Below are positions 10,872 through 22,610 of a DNA stretch of 64,000 bases, in pieces. Positions within the stretch are counted from its first letter, which is position 1; each line of letters begins with the position of its first letter. The notes beneath the pieces were generated by a model that saw only the letters and a list, made by a program, of their open reading frames with translations, did no database searches and was not told the DNA's origin. Source of the stretch: Prorocentrum cordatum (lineage: Eukaryota > Sar > Dinophyceae > Prorocentrales > Prorocentraceae). Where the stretch lies: positions 45,744-109,743 of the forward strand of contig CAUYUJ010000759.1 in the NCBI GenBank assembly GCA_963575745.1. The letters are read 5' to 3'. Both the position numbers and the translations under genes were made by a program.

Positions 10872-13156
10872 CTGGGCGCCGGCGGTAAACCGTCAACCCT
10901 TGTTACCGCCGGGGGACTCGTAGAGCTTCCTGACAACATATACTGTCGGAAAAAATTGCAGAGAACTAATAGTTTTTCAGCCCAGCTCGAGTATCAGACC
11001 GAGTTCAAACCTCTGAATGCGACAGACGGACGCGTCTGATGTCGCCGAATCGATTACTGTGATTACCCTCCCTGCAGCCTCCCTACAGCCCGAATTGAGC
11101 GCAGAACGCCAAGAGTAGCTCTCAAGATGACTGGAAGAATACGAACAGTTTCGTGATTCTGGATCGCGCAACAGACCGAGTTCAGAGCTCTGGATTCAAC
11201 AGGCGAACGCGCCTGATGATTCTGAGTGCGGTAGGCGTGCTTACCAGCACTGTAGCTGCCCTACAGCTCGAGTTAAGTAGAAAATACCGACAACGCGTAT
11301 CAAGTTGACTCGAATAATACGAATAGGTTTGCGGACCTAGCTCGGCTAGTAGACCGAGTTTAGACCTATGGATTCAACAGGCGAACGCGTCTGCTCATTC
11401 TGAGTGCGATAGGAGTGCTTACCAGCACTGTGGCTGTCCTACAGCTCGAGTTAAGTAGAAAATGCCGACAACGCGTATAAAGTTGACTCGAATAATACAA
11501 ACAGGTTTGCGGACCTAGCTCGGCTGACAGACCGAGTTCAGACCTCTGGGTTCAACAGGCGAACGCGCCTGATCATTCTGCATGCGTTAGCTGTGCTTAC
11601 CAGCTCTGTAGCTGCCCTAGAGCTCGAGTTACGTTCAGAAAACCGTAAGCGCATATCAAGATGACTCGAAACGGCCGATCCCGCCAGAGTGCTTTTTGCC
11701 TTCAAAGTTACCCGATCGAGCTGAGATCAAGATGAAGAGCGGGAATAAGATCGAATATCACGGGAAAAAATACTAGAGCTCTAACGAATGTTCAAATTTC
11801 GAGAACGAAATTTTCAACTGAGCAAAAGTCACCAAAAGTTCCGTCGAGATTTTTCTTGCCAACTAGCTCTCCAGCGCGCCGGAACTGGACGCCGGCGGTA
11901 AACCGTCAACCTTAGTTACCGCCGGGAGACTCGTAGAGCTTCCAGCTCGACTGAAGTTGAGAACACCGAGGACCTACCAACATTCCGACTCTTGGTAAAT
12001 ATTTTGTGTCCTCTCAATGCGACAGGCGGACGCGTCTGATGTCTGCGAGTCGATTTCTATCATCACCAGCCCTGCAGCCCCCCTACAGCCCGAGTTCAGT
12101 GCAGAAAACTGACAGCACCTCTCAGGATGACTCCAACAATACAGTAGTTTCGCAGACCTAATTCGGGCAGCAGACGAGTTCCGAGCTCTGGTCTCCGCAG
12201 GCGGATGCGCCTGATGTCTCTAAATCGATTGCTGTCCCCAGCAGCACTGTAGCCTCCCCCCAGCACGAAATACCGACAGCACTTCTCAGGATGATTCGAA
12301 CAATACGAATAGTTTTCCGAACCTAGCTCGGACAGCAGACCAAGTTCAGTGCTCTCGAGTCAACGAACAAAGGCGTCTGGTGATTTCCAATAGATTTCTG
12401 TGACTACGAGCTCCGTAGCTGCCCTACGGCTCGAGTTAATTAAATACAGAAAACCGAGTGCGCCTATCAAGATGGCCCAAATAATACGAATAGGTTTGCG
12501 GACCTAGCTCGGCTAGCAGACCGACTTCAGACCTCTAGATTTAATAGGCGAACGCGCCTAATGATTCTGACTGCGATAGGTGTGTTTGCCAGCTCTGTAG
12601 CTGTCTTACAGCTCGAGTTAAGACCAGAAAACCGAGAGTTTCTGTCAAGATGACTTCGATAGTACGAACAGGTTTGCGGACCTAGCTCGGCTCACAGACC
12701 GAGTTCAGACCTCTGGGTTGAACAGGCGAACGCGCCTGATCATTCTGAATGCATTAGCTGTGCTTACCAGCTCTGTAGCTGCCCTAGAGCTCGAGTTATG
12801 TTCAGAAAACCGGCAGCGCGTATCAAGATGACTCGAAACGGGCGGGCGTTCCCGCCACAGTGCTTTTTAGCCTTCAAAGTTACCCGATCGAGCTGAGATC
12901 AAGATGGCGAGCGGGAATAAGATCGAATATCACGGGAAAAAATACTAGAGCTCTAACGAATGGTCAAATTTCGAGAACAAAATTTTCAACCGAGCAAAAG
13001 TCAGCAAAAGTTCCGTCGAGATTTTTCTTGCCAACTAGCTCTCCAGCGCTTCGGAAATTACTCTAAAGCTTCCAGCAATAACTTGCTAGGGGAAGCTCTA
13101 CGAGTTATTACTCTTAGCTTCCAGTTATAACTAGCTAAGGGAAGCTCTACGAGTTA
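10872..13156 (+). mobile_element. T-family element T7 with nested T8
   Basis: Own sequence is 10872-11884 plus 13108-13156 (1062 bp). The break at GCCGGAA|TTACTCTTAGC rejoins perfectly and is an A|T target. Ends GAGTTA. Confidence 0.85.
11885..13107 (+). mobile_element. T-family element T8 (complete, nested in T7)
   Basis: 1223 bp, starting CTGGACGCCGG after an A and ending GGAAGCTCTACGAGTTA. Contains the conserved 3' block near 12885. Confidence 0.85.
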
Positions 13157-14593
13157 CTGGGCGCCGGCGGTAAACCGTCAACCTTGGTTACCGCCGGGGA
13201 ACTCGTAGAGCTTCCAAGCTGAGAAAACCGAGAGCACCTACCAACATTCTGACTGATAGTGAATATTGTTGAACCTCTGAATGCGACAAGCGGACGCGTC
13301 TCATCAGACCGAGTTCAGACCTCTGAATGCGACAGGCGGGCGCGTCTGATATCTGCGAATCCACTCATGTGATTACCAGCCCTGCAGCCCCCCTACAGCC
13401 CGAGTTAAGTGCAGGAAACCGACAGCATCTCTCAGGATAACTCGAATAATATAATAGTTTCGCAGACCTGTTTCCAGCAGTAGACCAAGTTCTGAGCTCG
13501 CGAATCGACCAACGAACGCGCCTGATGTGTGCAAAAATTGATTTCTATGACCCGCAGCACTGTAGCCCTCCCGCAGCACGAGTTCAGTGCAGAAAATTGA
13601 GAGTAATGTTCACGATGATTCGACGAATAGTTTCGCGAACCAAGCTCGCACAGCAGGCCGAGTTCAGAGCTCTCGATACAACAGACAAAAGCGCCCGATA
13701 ATTCTCAATCGATTTATGTGGCTCTAGGCTCTCTAGCTGCCTACAGCTCGAGTAAAGTACAGAAAATACCGAGAGCGTTTGTGAAGATGACTCGAATAAT
13801 AAGAATAGATTTGCGGACCTAGCTCGGCTAGCAGACCGAGTTCAGACCTCTGGAGTCAAAAGGCGAACGCGTCTGATGATTCTGAGTGCGATAGCTGTGC
13901 TTACCAGCACTGTAGCTGCCCTGTAGCTCGGATTAAGTACAAAATACCCACCACGCGTATCAAGTTGAATCGAATAATACGAATAGGTTTGCGGACCTAG
14001 CTCGGCTAGCAGACCGAATTGGGATCTATGGATTCAACAGGCAAACGCGCCTAATGATTCTGAGTGCAATAGGTGTGCTTACTAGCACTGTAGCTGCCCC
14101 ACAGCTCGAGCTAAGTAGAAAATACCGACAACGCGTATTAAGTTGACTCGAATAATACGAATAGGTTTGCGGACCTAGCTCGGCTAGCAGAGCGAGTTCA
14201 GACCTCTGGATTCAACAGGCGAACGCGCCTGATGATTCTGAGTGCGATAGCTGTGCTTACCAGCTCTCTAGCTGTCCTACAGCTGGAGTTAAGTACAAAA
14301 TAACGACAACGCGTATTAAGATGACTCGAAACGGCCGTTCCCGCCAGTGTGCTTTTTGGCAGTAAAAGGTACCCGATCGAGCTGAGATCAAGATGGCGAG
14401 CGGGAATAAGATCGAATATCACGGGAAAAAATACTAGAGCTCAAACGAATTGTTGAATTTCGAGAACATAATTTTCAACCGACCAAAAGTTGTGAAAAGT
14501 TCAGTTTTTTTTTTCGAGCCAACTAGCTCTGCGGCGAGCCGGAATTACTCTTAGCTTCCAGCTATAAATAGCTAAGGGAAGCTCTACGAGTTA
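13157..14593 (+). mobile_element. T-family element T9 (complete)
   Basis: 1437 bp, with more monomers than T7. It begins immediately after the terminal A of T7 and ends GAGTTA at the point where C3 resumes, so it looks inserted exactly at the 3' end of T7. Its tip stem is AGCTA..TAGCT. Confidence 0.85.
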
Positions 14594-15670
14594 CGGGGAC
14601 CTCTGCCAGGCCGCCTGAAACGATGCGCGGGACGCTGGAAACCTCGCAGGAGACGCTTGCAGGGGCGCCGTTTACGTTGCGTGGGGCCCTGCAAAGCGCG
14701 CAAGGAAGATCTTCCTAGGAGCCTGGCTGAACTGCCGAAGCTCTTCCGAAGCTCTGCCGAAGCGCTTCGCGCACCCTTGAGCCACGCGTACTGGGAAACG
14801 CTAGGAAGCCACGCTCCTGGACCCTTTGCAAGCTCCGGCAGGGCGCTGCGAGAATCGTGGACCGGCGGAGGTGGGCGTGTGCTCCTCACCACCCACTGCC
14901 GGCTTCTTATCTGAAACCCTCAGCTCTCCAAGGAGCTAGATCTGAACTCGGTCTGCTAGCCGAGCTAGGTTCGCAAACCTATTCGTATTATTCGAGTTAT
15001 CTTGATAAACGCTCTCGTTTTCTGTACTTAACTCGAGCTGTAGGGCAGCTGCAGGGCTCATCGTGACATACATCGATGGGAAATCATCAGTCGCGTTCGT
15101 CTATTGAACAAAGAGCTCTGAACTCGGCCTGCTGCTCGAGCTAGGTTCGCGAAACTGTTCGTATTGTCCGAATGATCTTGAGACGTGCTCTGAATTTTCT
15201 GCACTCAAATCGTGCTGGGGGAGGGCTACAATGCTGCGGGTCACAGAACTCGATTTGCACACATGAGGCGCGTCTTTCGGTCGATTCCAGAGCTCGGAAC
15301 TCGGTCTGCTGCTCGAACTAGGTCCGCGAAACTATTATATTATTCGAGTCGATACTGTCGGTTTTCTGCACTTAACTCGCGCTGTAAGGGAGCTGCAGGG
15401 CTGGGAATCACATGAGTGGATTCGCAGACATCAGACGCGCCCGCCTGTCGCATGCAGAGGTCTGAACTCGGTTCGATACTCGAACTGGGTTGCGAAACTG
15501 TTTCGTTTTTTGGTTAGAGACATCTTGAGCGGTCTGAAATCGCTTGGGCTGAAACACTAGTCGTTCTCTGGATTTTTTCCCAACCATCCTGTGGTGTTGG
15601 GTCCTCGTTTTGAAGAGACGTCGCCCCGCGTTCCTTCCTTCCTTCCCGCTGCCCCCTCCCTCCTCCCATC

Positions 15671-15745
15671 TTCATCATCATCGTCATCATCCCCATCATC
15701 GTCATCGTCATCATCATCTGTCGTCATCATCATTATCACCACCCA
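15671..15745. repeat. TCA trinucleotide microsatellite
   Basis: Interrupted TCATCATCGTCATCATCC array directly before the minisatellite. Confidence 0.9.
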
Positions 15746-16770
15746 TGTCGGCACACCCCTCACACGTTTCGTGACCCCATAGGGAGCTCCACCGAAGGTC
15801 CCAGTGCGTGTGCCCGCATGCGTCCCGCACACTCATTTCGGCACACCCCTCACACGCTTCGTGGCCCCATAGGGAGCTCCACCGAAGGTCCCAGTGGGTG
15901 TGCCCGCATGCGTCCCGCACACCCATTTCGGCACACCCCTCATACGTTTCGTGGCCCCATAGGGACAAGGTCCCACCGCATGCAGGCACACCCTCACACG
16001 TTTCGTGGCCCCATAGGGAGCTCCACCGAAGGTCCCAGTGGGTGTGCCCGCATGCGTCCCGCACACCCATTTCGGCACACCCTCACACGTTTCGTGGCCC
16101 CATAGGGAGCTCCACCGAAGGTCCCAGTGGGTGTGCCCGCATGCGTCCCGCACACCCATTTCGGCACACCCCTCACACGTTTCGTGGCCCCATAGGGAGC
16201 TCCACCGAAGGTCCCAGTGGGTGTGCCCGCATGCGTCCCGCACACCCATTTCGGCACACCCCTCACACGTTCGTGGCCCCATAGGGAGCTCCACCGAAGG
16301 TCCCAGTGGGTGTGCCCGCATGCGTCCCGCACACCCATTTCGGCACACCCCTCACACGTTTCGTGGCCCCATAGGGAGCTCCACCGAAGGTCCCCAGTGG
16401 GTGTGCCCGCATGCGTCCCGCACACCCATTTCGGCACACCCCTCACACGTTTCGTGGCCCCATAGGGAGCTCCACCGAAGGTCCCAGTGGGTGTGCCCGC
16501 ATGCGTCCCGCACACCCATTTCGGCACACCCCTCACACGTTTCGTGGCCCCATAGGGAGCTCCACCGAAGGTCCCAGTGGGTGTGCCCGCATGCGTCCCG
16601 CACACCCATTTCGGCACACCCCTCACACGTTTCGTGGCCCCATAGGGAGCTCCATAAGGTCTCAGTGGGTGTGAAGGTCCCCCGCATGCGTCCCGCACAC
16701 CCATTCCGGCACATCCCTCACACGTTTCGTGGCCCCATAGGGAGCTCCACCGAAGGTCCCCGTGGCGCAG
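15746..16770. repeat. 90-bp minisatellite, about 11 units
   Basis: Units contain CACACGTTTCGTGGCCCCAT, AGGGAGCTCCACCGAAGGTC and GCCCGCATGCGTCCCGCACA. Spacing is 89-91 bp. One unit near 15965 has a deletion and the units near 16660-16750 are diverged. 90 is a multiple of three, so all the long frames here (up to 346 codons) are repeat artefacts. Confidence 0.95.
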
Positions 16771-16836
16771 TCCACATGCGTCTCCTTTGCCCAGTACAGC
16801 GTTACGTGGCCCCATATGGAGCCCCACCGCAGGTCC

Positions 16837-17103
16837 CAGCCAGCCAGCTAGCTCTCTTTGCTCCGCGCAGCGGGCGACCCGCGCGCGTCGCTGGGACTCC
16901 TCCGGGGCGACCTGCGCGCGTCGCGGGGGCTCCGTGCTGCGTTCCGCCCAGCGCCTCGCTCGCCCGTCGTCGCTCTGCCCAGCGGCAAGAGCCTTGCCCG
17001 CTATCAGCCAGCCAGCTAGCTCTCTTCGCTCCGCGCAGTGGACGACCCGCGCGCGTCGCTGGGACCCCTCCGGGGTGACCTGCGCGCGTCGCGGGGGCTC
17101 CGC
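16837..17103. repeat. 168-bp-spaced GC-rich direct duplication
   Basis: CAGCCAGCCAGCTAGCTCTC starts at 16837 and again at 17005, each followed by about 95 bp of near-identical sequence (GACCCGCGCGCGTCGCTGGG). Confidence 0.85.
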
Positions 17104-17600
17104 GCTGCGCTGCTCCCGCAGCCTTGGACTTTTGAGTGCGCGGGCAAAGAGGGAGTAAAGGAAGGGGAGGAAGCGGGCGCGATCCTCGCGGGGGGGCGCG
17201 CCGACATTGGCGTCGCGGCGCGCGGGCGATGCCGTCGGGGAGTCCCGGGGAAGCTCCTTGCGGCGGCCACGCCCAGCGTCACGAGTATTCAGAGGCAGTC
17301 GTTGTCAAACTATTGGCATTCATACACATTTGCACCACGCTTTGTCATATTCGCATTCATGCACGTAGACTCGCTCGCACGCAGATCATTCACAGTCAGA
17401 CGCACGCGCGCAGATTCACCCGCGCTCAGTCTCCCTACGTACTCAGATCAATCGTTTTCGTTCACTTTGTGTACCACGCCACTCATGTCGGCACGCCCCT
17501 AGCACGGTTCGTTGCCTCATAGGGATCGCCACCGAAAAAATGAATCACTATTGCGGTACTCGCACCTGCATATGGTTGGGTCCCTCGTCAGGCTAATTTT
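17104..17600. other. Intergenic, GC-rich then mixed, one remote 90-bp unit
   Basis: 17104-17290 is GC-rich and 17290-17480 mixed sequence without a recognisable gene. 17485-17540 (ATGTCGGCACGCCCC..GTTGCCTCATAGGGA) is a diverged, isolated copy of the 90-bp minisatellite unit. Confidence 0.5.
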
Positions 17601-17677
17601 TCACACTATATACTGTCAGGAAGCTCTACGAGTCCCCCGGCGGTAAGAAAGGTTGACGGTTTACCGCCGGCGCCCAG

Positions 17678-17975
17678 TCTGAAACCCTCAGCTCTCCAAG
17701 GAGCTATCCGGGAATGGGTGGTGAGCAGCACACGCCCACCCCCGCCGGTCCACGATTCTCGCAGGAACTTGCTGGAACCGGCAGCGGGTCCGGGGGCGTG
17801 GCTTCCTAGCGTTTCCCAATACGCGTGGCTCAAGGGTGCGCGAAGCGCTTCGGCAGAGCTTCGGAAGATCTTCGGCAGTTCGTCCAGGCTCCTAGGCAGA
17901 TCTTCCTTGCGTGTTTGCAGGGCCCCACGCATCGTAAACGGCGCCCCTGCAAGCGTCTCCTTGCTTACAAGTCAG
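17678..17975. mobile_element. C-family fragments in opposite orientations
   Basis: 17678-17715 is a forward C 3' end (CTCTCCAAGGAGCTATCCGG). 17716-17975 is an inverted C body (GGTGGTGAGCAGCACACG..). The inverted T10 5' end abuts the forward piece at CAGT|CTGAAACCC. Confidence 0.6.
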
Positions 17976-18665
17976 TTGAGTCGGCGCTCTGAACTCGATC
18001 TGCTGCCCAATCTAGAATGGAACTATTCGTATTGTTCGAGTCGTCTTGAGAGGTGCTGGTGTTCCCTGCACTTAACTCGGGCTGTCGGGGGGGCTGCATG
18101 GCTAGTAATTAGTGAAATCGATTCGGAGAGATCAGGCGCGTGTGCCTTTCGAATCGAGAGCTCCGAACTCTACCTGCTGCCCGAACTGGGTCCGCCAAAC
18201 TGTTTGCATTCTTTGAGTGATCCTGAGAGGTGCTGTCGGTTTCCTGCACTTTTGACTCAGGCTGAAGGGGAGGTGCAGGGCTGGTAATCGGAGGAATCGA
18301 TTCAGAGACATCAGACGCGTGCGCCTGTCGCCTGCAGAGGTCGGAACTCGGTCTGGCACTCGATCGAGCTAGATTTACCAAACCATTCGAATTGTTCGAA
18401 TCATCTTGAGAGGTGCTGAAGGAAGGCTACAGAGCTCGTACAGAAGACAATCCAGAAGCATCGCGAGCGTTCGGCTGTACCTCGCACAGCTCTTCGGCGT
18501 CGATGAGCTAGGGGAATTCCGGCGCGGGGTGGGGCTAGTACCTTGTACAGCTTCCCTTAGCAAGTCATACCTCGTTTAGCTCTTCGGCATCGATGAGCTA
18601 GAGGAATTCCAGCGCGGCGTAGCTAGTACCTCGTAGAGCTCTTCGGCATCGATGAGCTAGAGAAA
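17976..18665 (-). mobile_element. Inverted T monomers and three inverted G 3' ends
   Basis: 17976-18478 is inverted T monomer sequence. 18479-18665 holds three inverted G tips in a row (TACCTCG..AGAGCTCTTCGGC type), two of them damaged, suggesting repeated insertion at G ends. Confidence 0.6.
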
Positions 18666-20163
18666 CTGGGCGCCGGCGGTAAACCGCCAACCTTGGTTAC
18701 CGCCGGGGAACACGTAGAGCTTCCAAGCTCGACTTAAGATGAGAAAACCGAGAGCACCTACCAACATTCTGACTTATAGTGAATATGTTTTGACCTCTCA
18801 ATGCGACAAGCGGACGCGTCTGATCAGACCGAGTTCAGACCTCTCAATGCGACAGACGGACGCGTCTGATGTCTGCGAATCGACTCATGTGATTACCAGC
18901 CCTGCAGCCCCCCTACAGCCCGAGTTAAGTCCGACAGCATCTCTCAGGATAACTCGAATAATATAATAGCGCAGACCTGTTTCGAGCAGCAGACCAAGTT
19001 CTGAGCTCGCCTGGTGTGCACATCGATTTCTATGACCCGCAGCACCAGCACCAGAAAATTGAGAGCACTTTTCACGATGATTCGGACAATACGAATAGTT
19101 TCGCGAACCTAGCTCGGGCAGCAGGCCGAGTTCAGAGCTCTAGACAGACAAACGCGCCCGATAATTCTCAATCGGTTTCTGTGACTGTAGGCTCTGTAGC
19201 TGCCTACAGCTCGAGTTAAGTACAGAAAATACCGAGAGCGTTTGTCAAGATGACTCGAATAATACGAATAGGTTTGCGGACCTAGCTCGGCTAGCCGACC
19301 GAGTTCAGACCTATGGATTCAACAGGCGAACGCGCCTGATGATTCTGAGTGCCATAGGTGTGCTTACTAAAACTGTAGCTGCCCTGCAGATCGAGTTAAG
19401 TAGAAAATACCGACGACGCGTATAAAGTTGACTCGAATAATACGGATAGGTTTGCGGACCTAGCTCGGCTAGCAGACCGAGTTCAGACCTATGGATTCAA
19501 CAGGCGAACGCGCCTGATGATTCTGAGTGCGATAGGTGCGCTTACCCGCACTGTAGCTGCCCTACAGCTCGAGTTAAGTAGGAAATACCGACAACGCGTA
19601 CCAAGTTGACTCGAATAATACGAATAGGTTTGCAGACCTAGCTCGGCTAGCAGACCGAGTTCAGACCTATGGATTCAACAGCAAACGCGCCTGATAATTC
19701 TGAGTGCGATAGGTGTGCTTACCCGCACTGTAGCTGCCCTACAGCTCGAGTTAAGTAGGAAATACCGACAACGCGTATCAAGTTCACTCGAATAATACGA
19801 ATAGGTTCGCGAAGCTAGCTCGGCTAGCAGACCGAGTTCAGATCTATGTATTGAACAGGCGAACGCGCCTGATGATTCTGAGTGCGATAGCTGTGCTTAC
19901 CAGCTCTTTAGCTGTCCTAGAGCTCGAGTTAAGTACAAAATACCGACAACGTGTATCAAGATGACTCGAAACGGCCGATCCCGCCAGTGTGCTTTTTGGC
20001 AGTAAAAGGTACCCGATCGAGCTGAGCTCAAGATGGCGAGCGGGAATAAGATCGAATATCACGGGAAAAAATACTAGAGCTCCAACGAATGGTCAAATTT
20101 CGAGAACATAATTTTCAACCGACAAAAAGTTGTGAAAAATTCAGTTCTTTTTTTTCGAGCCAA
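18666..20163 (+). mobile_element. T-family element T11, cut near its 3' end
   Basis: 5' hairpin, then monomers with GAATAATACG landmarks at 19256, 19434, 19612 and 19789 (spacing 178, 178, 177) and the conserved 3' block near 20012. Interrupted at TTCGAGCCAA by the T12 hairpin. I could not find the remaining tip. Confidence 0.75.
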
Positions 20164-20223
20164 CTGGGCGCCGGCGGTAAACCGTCAACCTTGGTTACCG
20201 CCGGGAGACTCGTAGAGCTTCCT
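20164..20223 (+). mobile_element. T-family 5' end (T12)
   Basis: Intact 5' hairpin and GACTCGTAGAGCTTCC, followed at once by AT microsatellite DNA. The rest may be the degenerate T sequence that starts near 22895. Confidence 0.65.
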
Positions 20224-20349
20224 TACCAGATACATATTTATATGTATATATACATACATATATATATATATATGACTCGCATGCATGTGCAGAACCATTC
20301 TTCATTGCCATCTAGAGATAACACTATGACAGGGCACAGGAGGAGAGAG

Positions 20350-20384
<35 letters not shown>

Positions 20385-20423
20385 GAGAGAGAGGAAGAAA
20401 AAAGAAGAAGAAGAAAGAAGGAG

Positions 20424-20478
<55 letters not shown>

Positions 20479-20522
20479 GAACGGGAAATAGCAAAATAAG
20501 GACATCGGACGCCAGAAAGGAG

Positions 20523-20571
<49 letters not shown>

Positions 20572-20663
20572 GGGAGAGAGAGAAAGGAAGAGAATGAGAG
20601 ATAGGGAAACATGGAGAAATAAAAAAAAAATGAAGTAAAAAAAAACAAGAGAAGGAGCGACAG

Positions 20664-20706
<43 letters not shown>

Positions 20707-20745
20707 GAGAGAACCAAAAAGAGAAATATAAACAATTCCATATGC
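20224..20745. repeat. TA, poly(A) and GA microsatellites
   Basis: (TA)n tracts at 20255-20275 and 20355-20382, an A run of about 50 near 20427-20477, and (GA)n at 20525-20600 and 20668-20712. The frames here are homopolymer artefacts. Confidence 0.95.
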
Positions 20746-20930
20746 ATACCAACTGGGCCCCCGCGCTTCTCGCCCTAAAGAACGAGCTTCTCGGCGCGGA
20801 GTGGGCTAATGACCAGCCCCTGGAGGCAAGAGAGAATGAAACAGAGAGGGGGGGAGAAAGAAATCTGAAACGGAGCAAAACAATTCCATGCGCATATCAA
20901 GTGCGCCCCCCTGCTTCTGGGCACAGAATC
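20736..20930. repeat. Diverged direct duplication, about 143 bp apart
   Basis: AACAATTCCATATGCATACC near 20730 and AACAATTCCATGCGCATATC near 20879, each followed by related GCGCCCCC..GCTTCT sequence. Confidence 0.6.
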
Positions 20931-21129
20931 AACGTGTTCTCAGGTCCTCGAGCCTCGCTGCTCACTCCCGACCCGTCTTTAAGAGCCCAGGCCCGAAATG
21001 ACCAGGTCCTCCTCGCCTCCCCTTCATCCTCCTCACCCTTTTCCTCCTACTCGTGCAACTTACGCGTGAAGGTGACCCCGCATGGTTCGTCGCCCAGCTC
21101 GTCCGCGCGGCGGGGCGGCAAGCTGGGGC

Positions 21130-21600
21130 AGCATCACCATCATCACCAACATCATCATTATCATTATCATCATCGGGGCACCATCATCCTCAACATCATA
21201 ATTATCATCAACATCATCATCATCACCATCATCATCGGAACACCATCATCATCATCCTCATCATCATCGTCATCATCATCATCGGGACACCATCAACATA
21301 ATCATCATCATCACCATCGTCATCATCATCATCGGCGCGACATCAGCATCGTTATCATCATCATCAACAGAACCATCATGATCATCATCGTCCTCGTCAT
21401 CGGGACACCATCATCATCATCATCGACATCACCATCAACAGCAGCATCATCATCGGGACACCATCCTCAACATCCTATCAGCATCATGATCATCATCATC
21501 ATCATCAACATCATCATCATCACCAACATCAACATCACCATCATCATCCCCACCATCACCATCATCATCACCGTCATCATCATCATCATCGGGACACCGA
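21130..21600. repeat. CAT/ATC trinucleotide array
   Basis: About 470 bp of interrupted (ATC)n with occasional GGGACACC or GGAACACC spacers. The 410-codon frame across it is a microsatellite artefact. 21590-21760 continues with small GGGACACCGGCGG repeats. Confidence 0.95.
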
Positions 21601-21778
21601 CGGGAATCCACATCATCATCGGGACACGAACGGAACACCGACGGAACACCGGCGGGACACCGGCGGGACACCGCGCGGCACCGGCTGCCCTGTCAAGATT
21701 TTTTCCCTCCGGCCGCGCCTCAGCCACACGGGACGCCAGCGGGACACCGGCGGGAAACCGCGCTCTTTCTATGCAACC

Positions 21779-22165
21779 GTCGTATGGTGCGCTCTTTCTG
21801 CGTATTTACGCATTTCCCTTTAATACGGTCGCATTAGCGACGTCCGAAAGGTCCGGTCGGCGCGCGCGCCGGCCACCTGCGAAGACAAGTCTTGGCCTTG
21901 AGAACGGGTTTTTGTTTTCCCTAGGCCTGCGCTTGGAAAGCCCGCTTTGGGTAGATTGCACGGCGGTTCGCTAGGGCAGCGCTAGAGGTATTTCGCACGA
22001 CGGTCCACATGCACCAGTCGCCATAGAAACACATCGGAATCGCAAAAACCAGTTCTCAAGGCCAGCCTTTTTCGCTTCTCTAAACCGTCGTGTGGTGCGG
22101 TTTCCCTGCGTCTTCACGCAGTTTCCATGGGGCACGTTCGCATTAGCGACGTCTCGTCGCCGCGG
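21779..22165. repeat. Direct and inverted repeat pair
   Basis: An ~80-bp segment (CGTATGGTGCG..CGCATTAGCGACGTC) at 21779-21850 recurs diverged at 22086-22165. Between them GGCCTTGAGAACGGGTTTTTG's core at about 21893 has an inverted partner CAAAAACCAGTTCTCAAGGC near 22044. No gene recognised. Confidence 0.6.
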
Positions 22166-22368
22166 GTAGCAGCAGGATGAGTGGGGGGAGGTGGAGGAGG
22201 GATAGGAACTTCAATAGCAGCGAGAGCGCGGGGGAGAGCGAGAGGGGGGGGGGAACAAGACGCGCGGCGAGAGAGAGCGGGCGGGGCAATAAAATGTTGC
22301 GTGTACACTTGACACGCGTGAACCCTAACAAGCGGATCCGGTCGGGTCGGGCGGACTCTAGGTTTCGC

Positions 22369-22610
22369 GGCCGCCGCGCGCGTGTACCCTTTGTCGTATT
22401 TTTCTGCTGAGGAATATGAGCATGCACACATCTTGCAAGAGGAGAATGTTAAGTTTACAAAAAAAATACAATATGAAGCCCAGGTTTACATACGCGGCCG
22501 CCGCGCGCGCGTGCACTTTGTCGTAGTTTTTTGCAATGGAATATGAGCATAGACACATCTTGCAAGAACAGGATGTTAAGTTTGTACTACTTTCTACCAT
22601 AGAATACTCC
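22369..22610. repeat. About 125-bp tandem duplication
   Basis: GCGGCCGCCGCGCGCG, then a CTTTGTCGTA segment, GGAATATGAGCAT and CACATCTTGCAAGA occur near 22369 and again near 22494. 22620-22890 shows no gene. Confidence 0.75.

Larger units (their letters stand above)
10831..14938 (+). mobile_element. C-family element C3, split by a 3722-bp T block
   Basis: 5' part GTCCAAAACCCGGAAAGCG at 10831-10871, then 14594-14938 with the usual C interior and CTCTCCAAGGAGCTA. The break at GCCGCA|CGGGGACC rejoins to the sequence seen uninterrupted near 33560, 35065 and 60625, with no base gained or lost. The last bases are lost where an inverted T element begins. Confidence 0.75.
15582..17600. other. 2-kb insert in T10, possible target duplication
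   Basis: Flanked by ATTTTTTCC at 15572-15580 and AATTTTTCAC at 17595-17604, which could be an imperfect 7-9-bp target duplication. Contains a TCA microsatellite, the 90-bp minisatellite, a 168-bp GC-rich duplication and a remote minisatellite copy. No protein-like frame is convincing. Confidence 0.5.
14939..17677 (-). mobile_element. Inverted T-family element T10, split by a 2-kb insert
   Basis: 14939-15581 is inverted monomer sequence reaching the 5' region. 17601-17677 is the inverted first ~77 bp with the hairpin, ending GGCGCCCAG followed by T. The two parts meet in the element's 5' leader (GTGTGGGAAAAAATCC in intact copies), so 15582-17600 is an insertion. The 3' end is missing at the left. 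Confidence 0.7.

Noticed and set aside
15808-17078. Long open frames over the 90-bp minisatellite
   Set aside because: The 90-bp unit is a multiple of three, so frames on both strands stay open; the translations are simple repeats without any domain.
20742-21974. 410-codon frame
   Set aside because: Mostly ATC/CAT trinucleotide repeat; Ile/His/Ser-rich, no motif.
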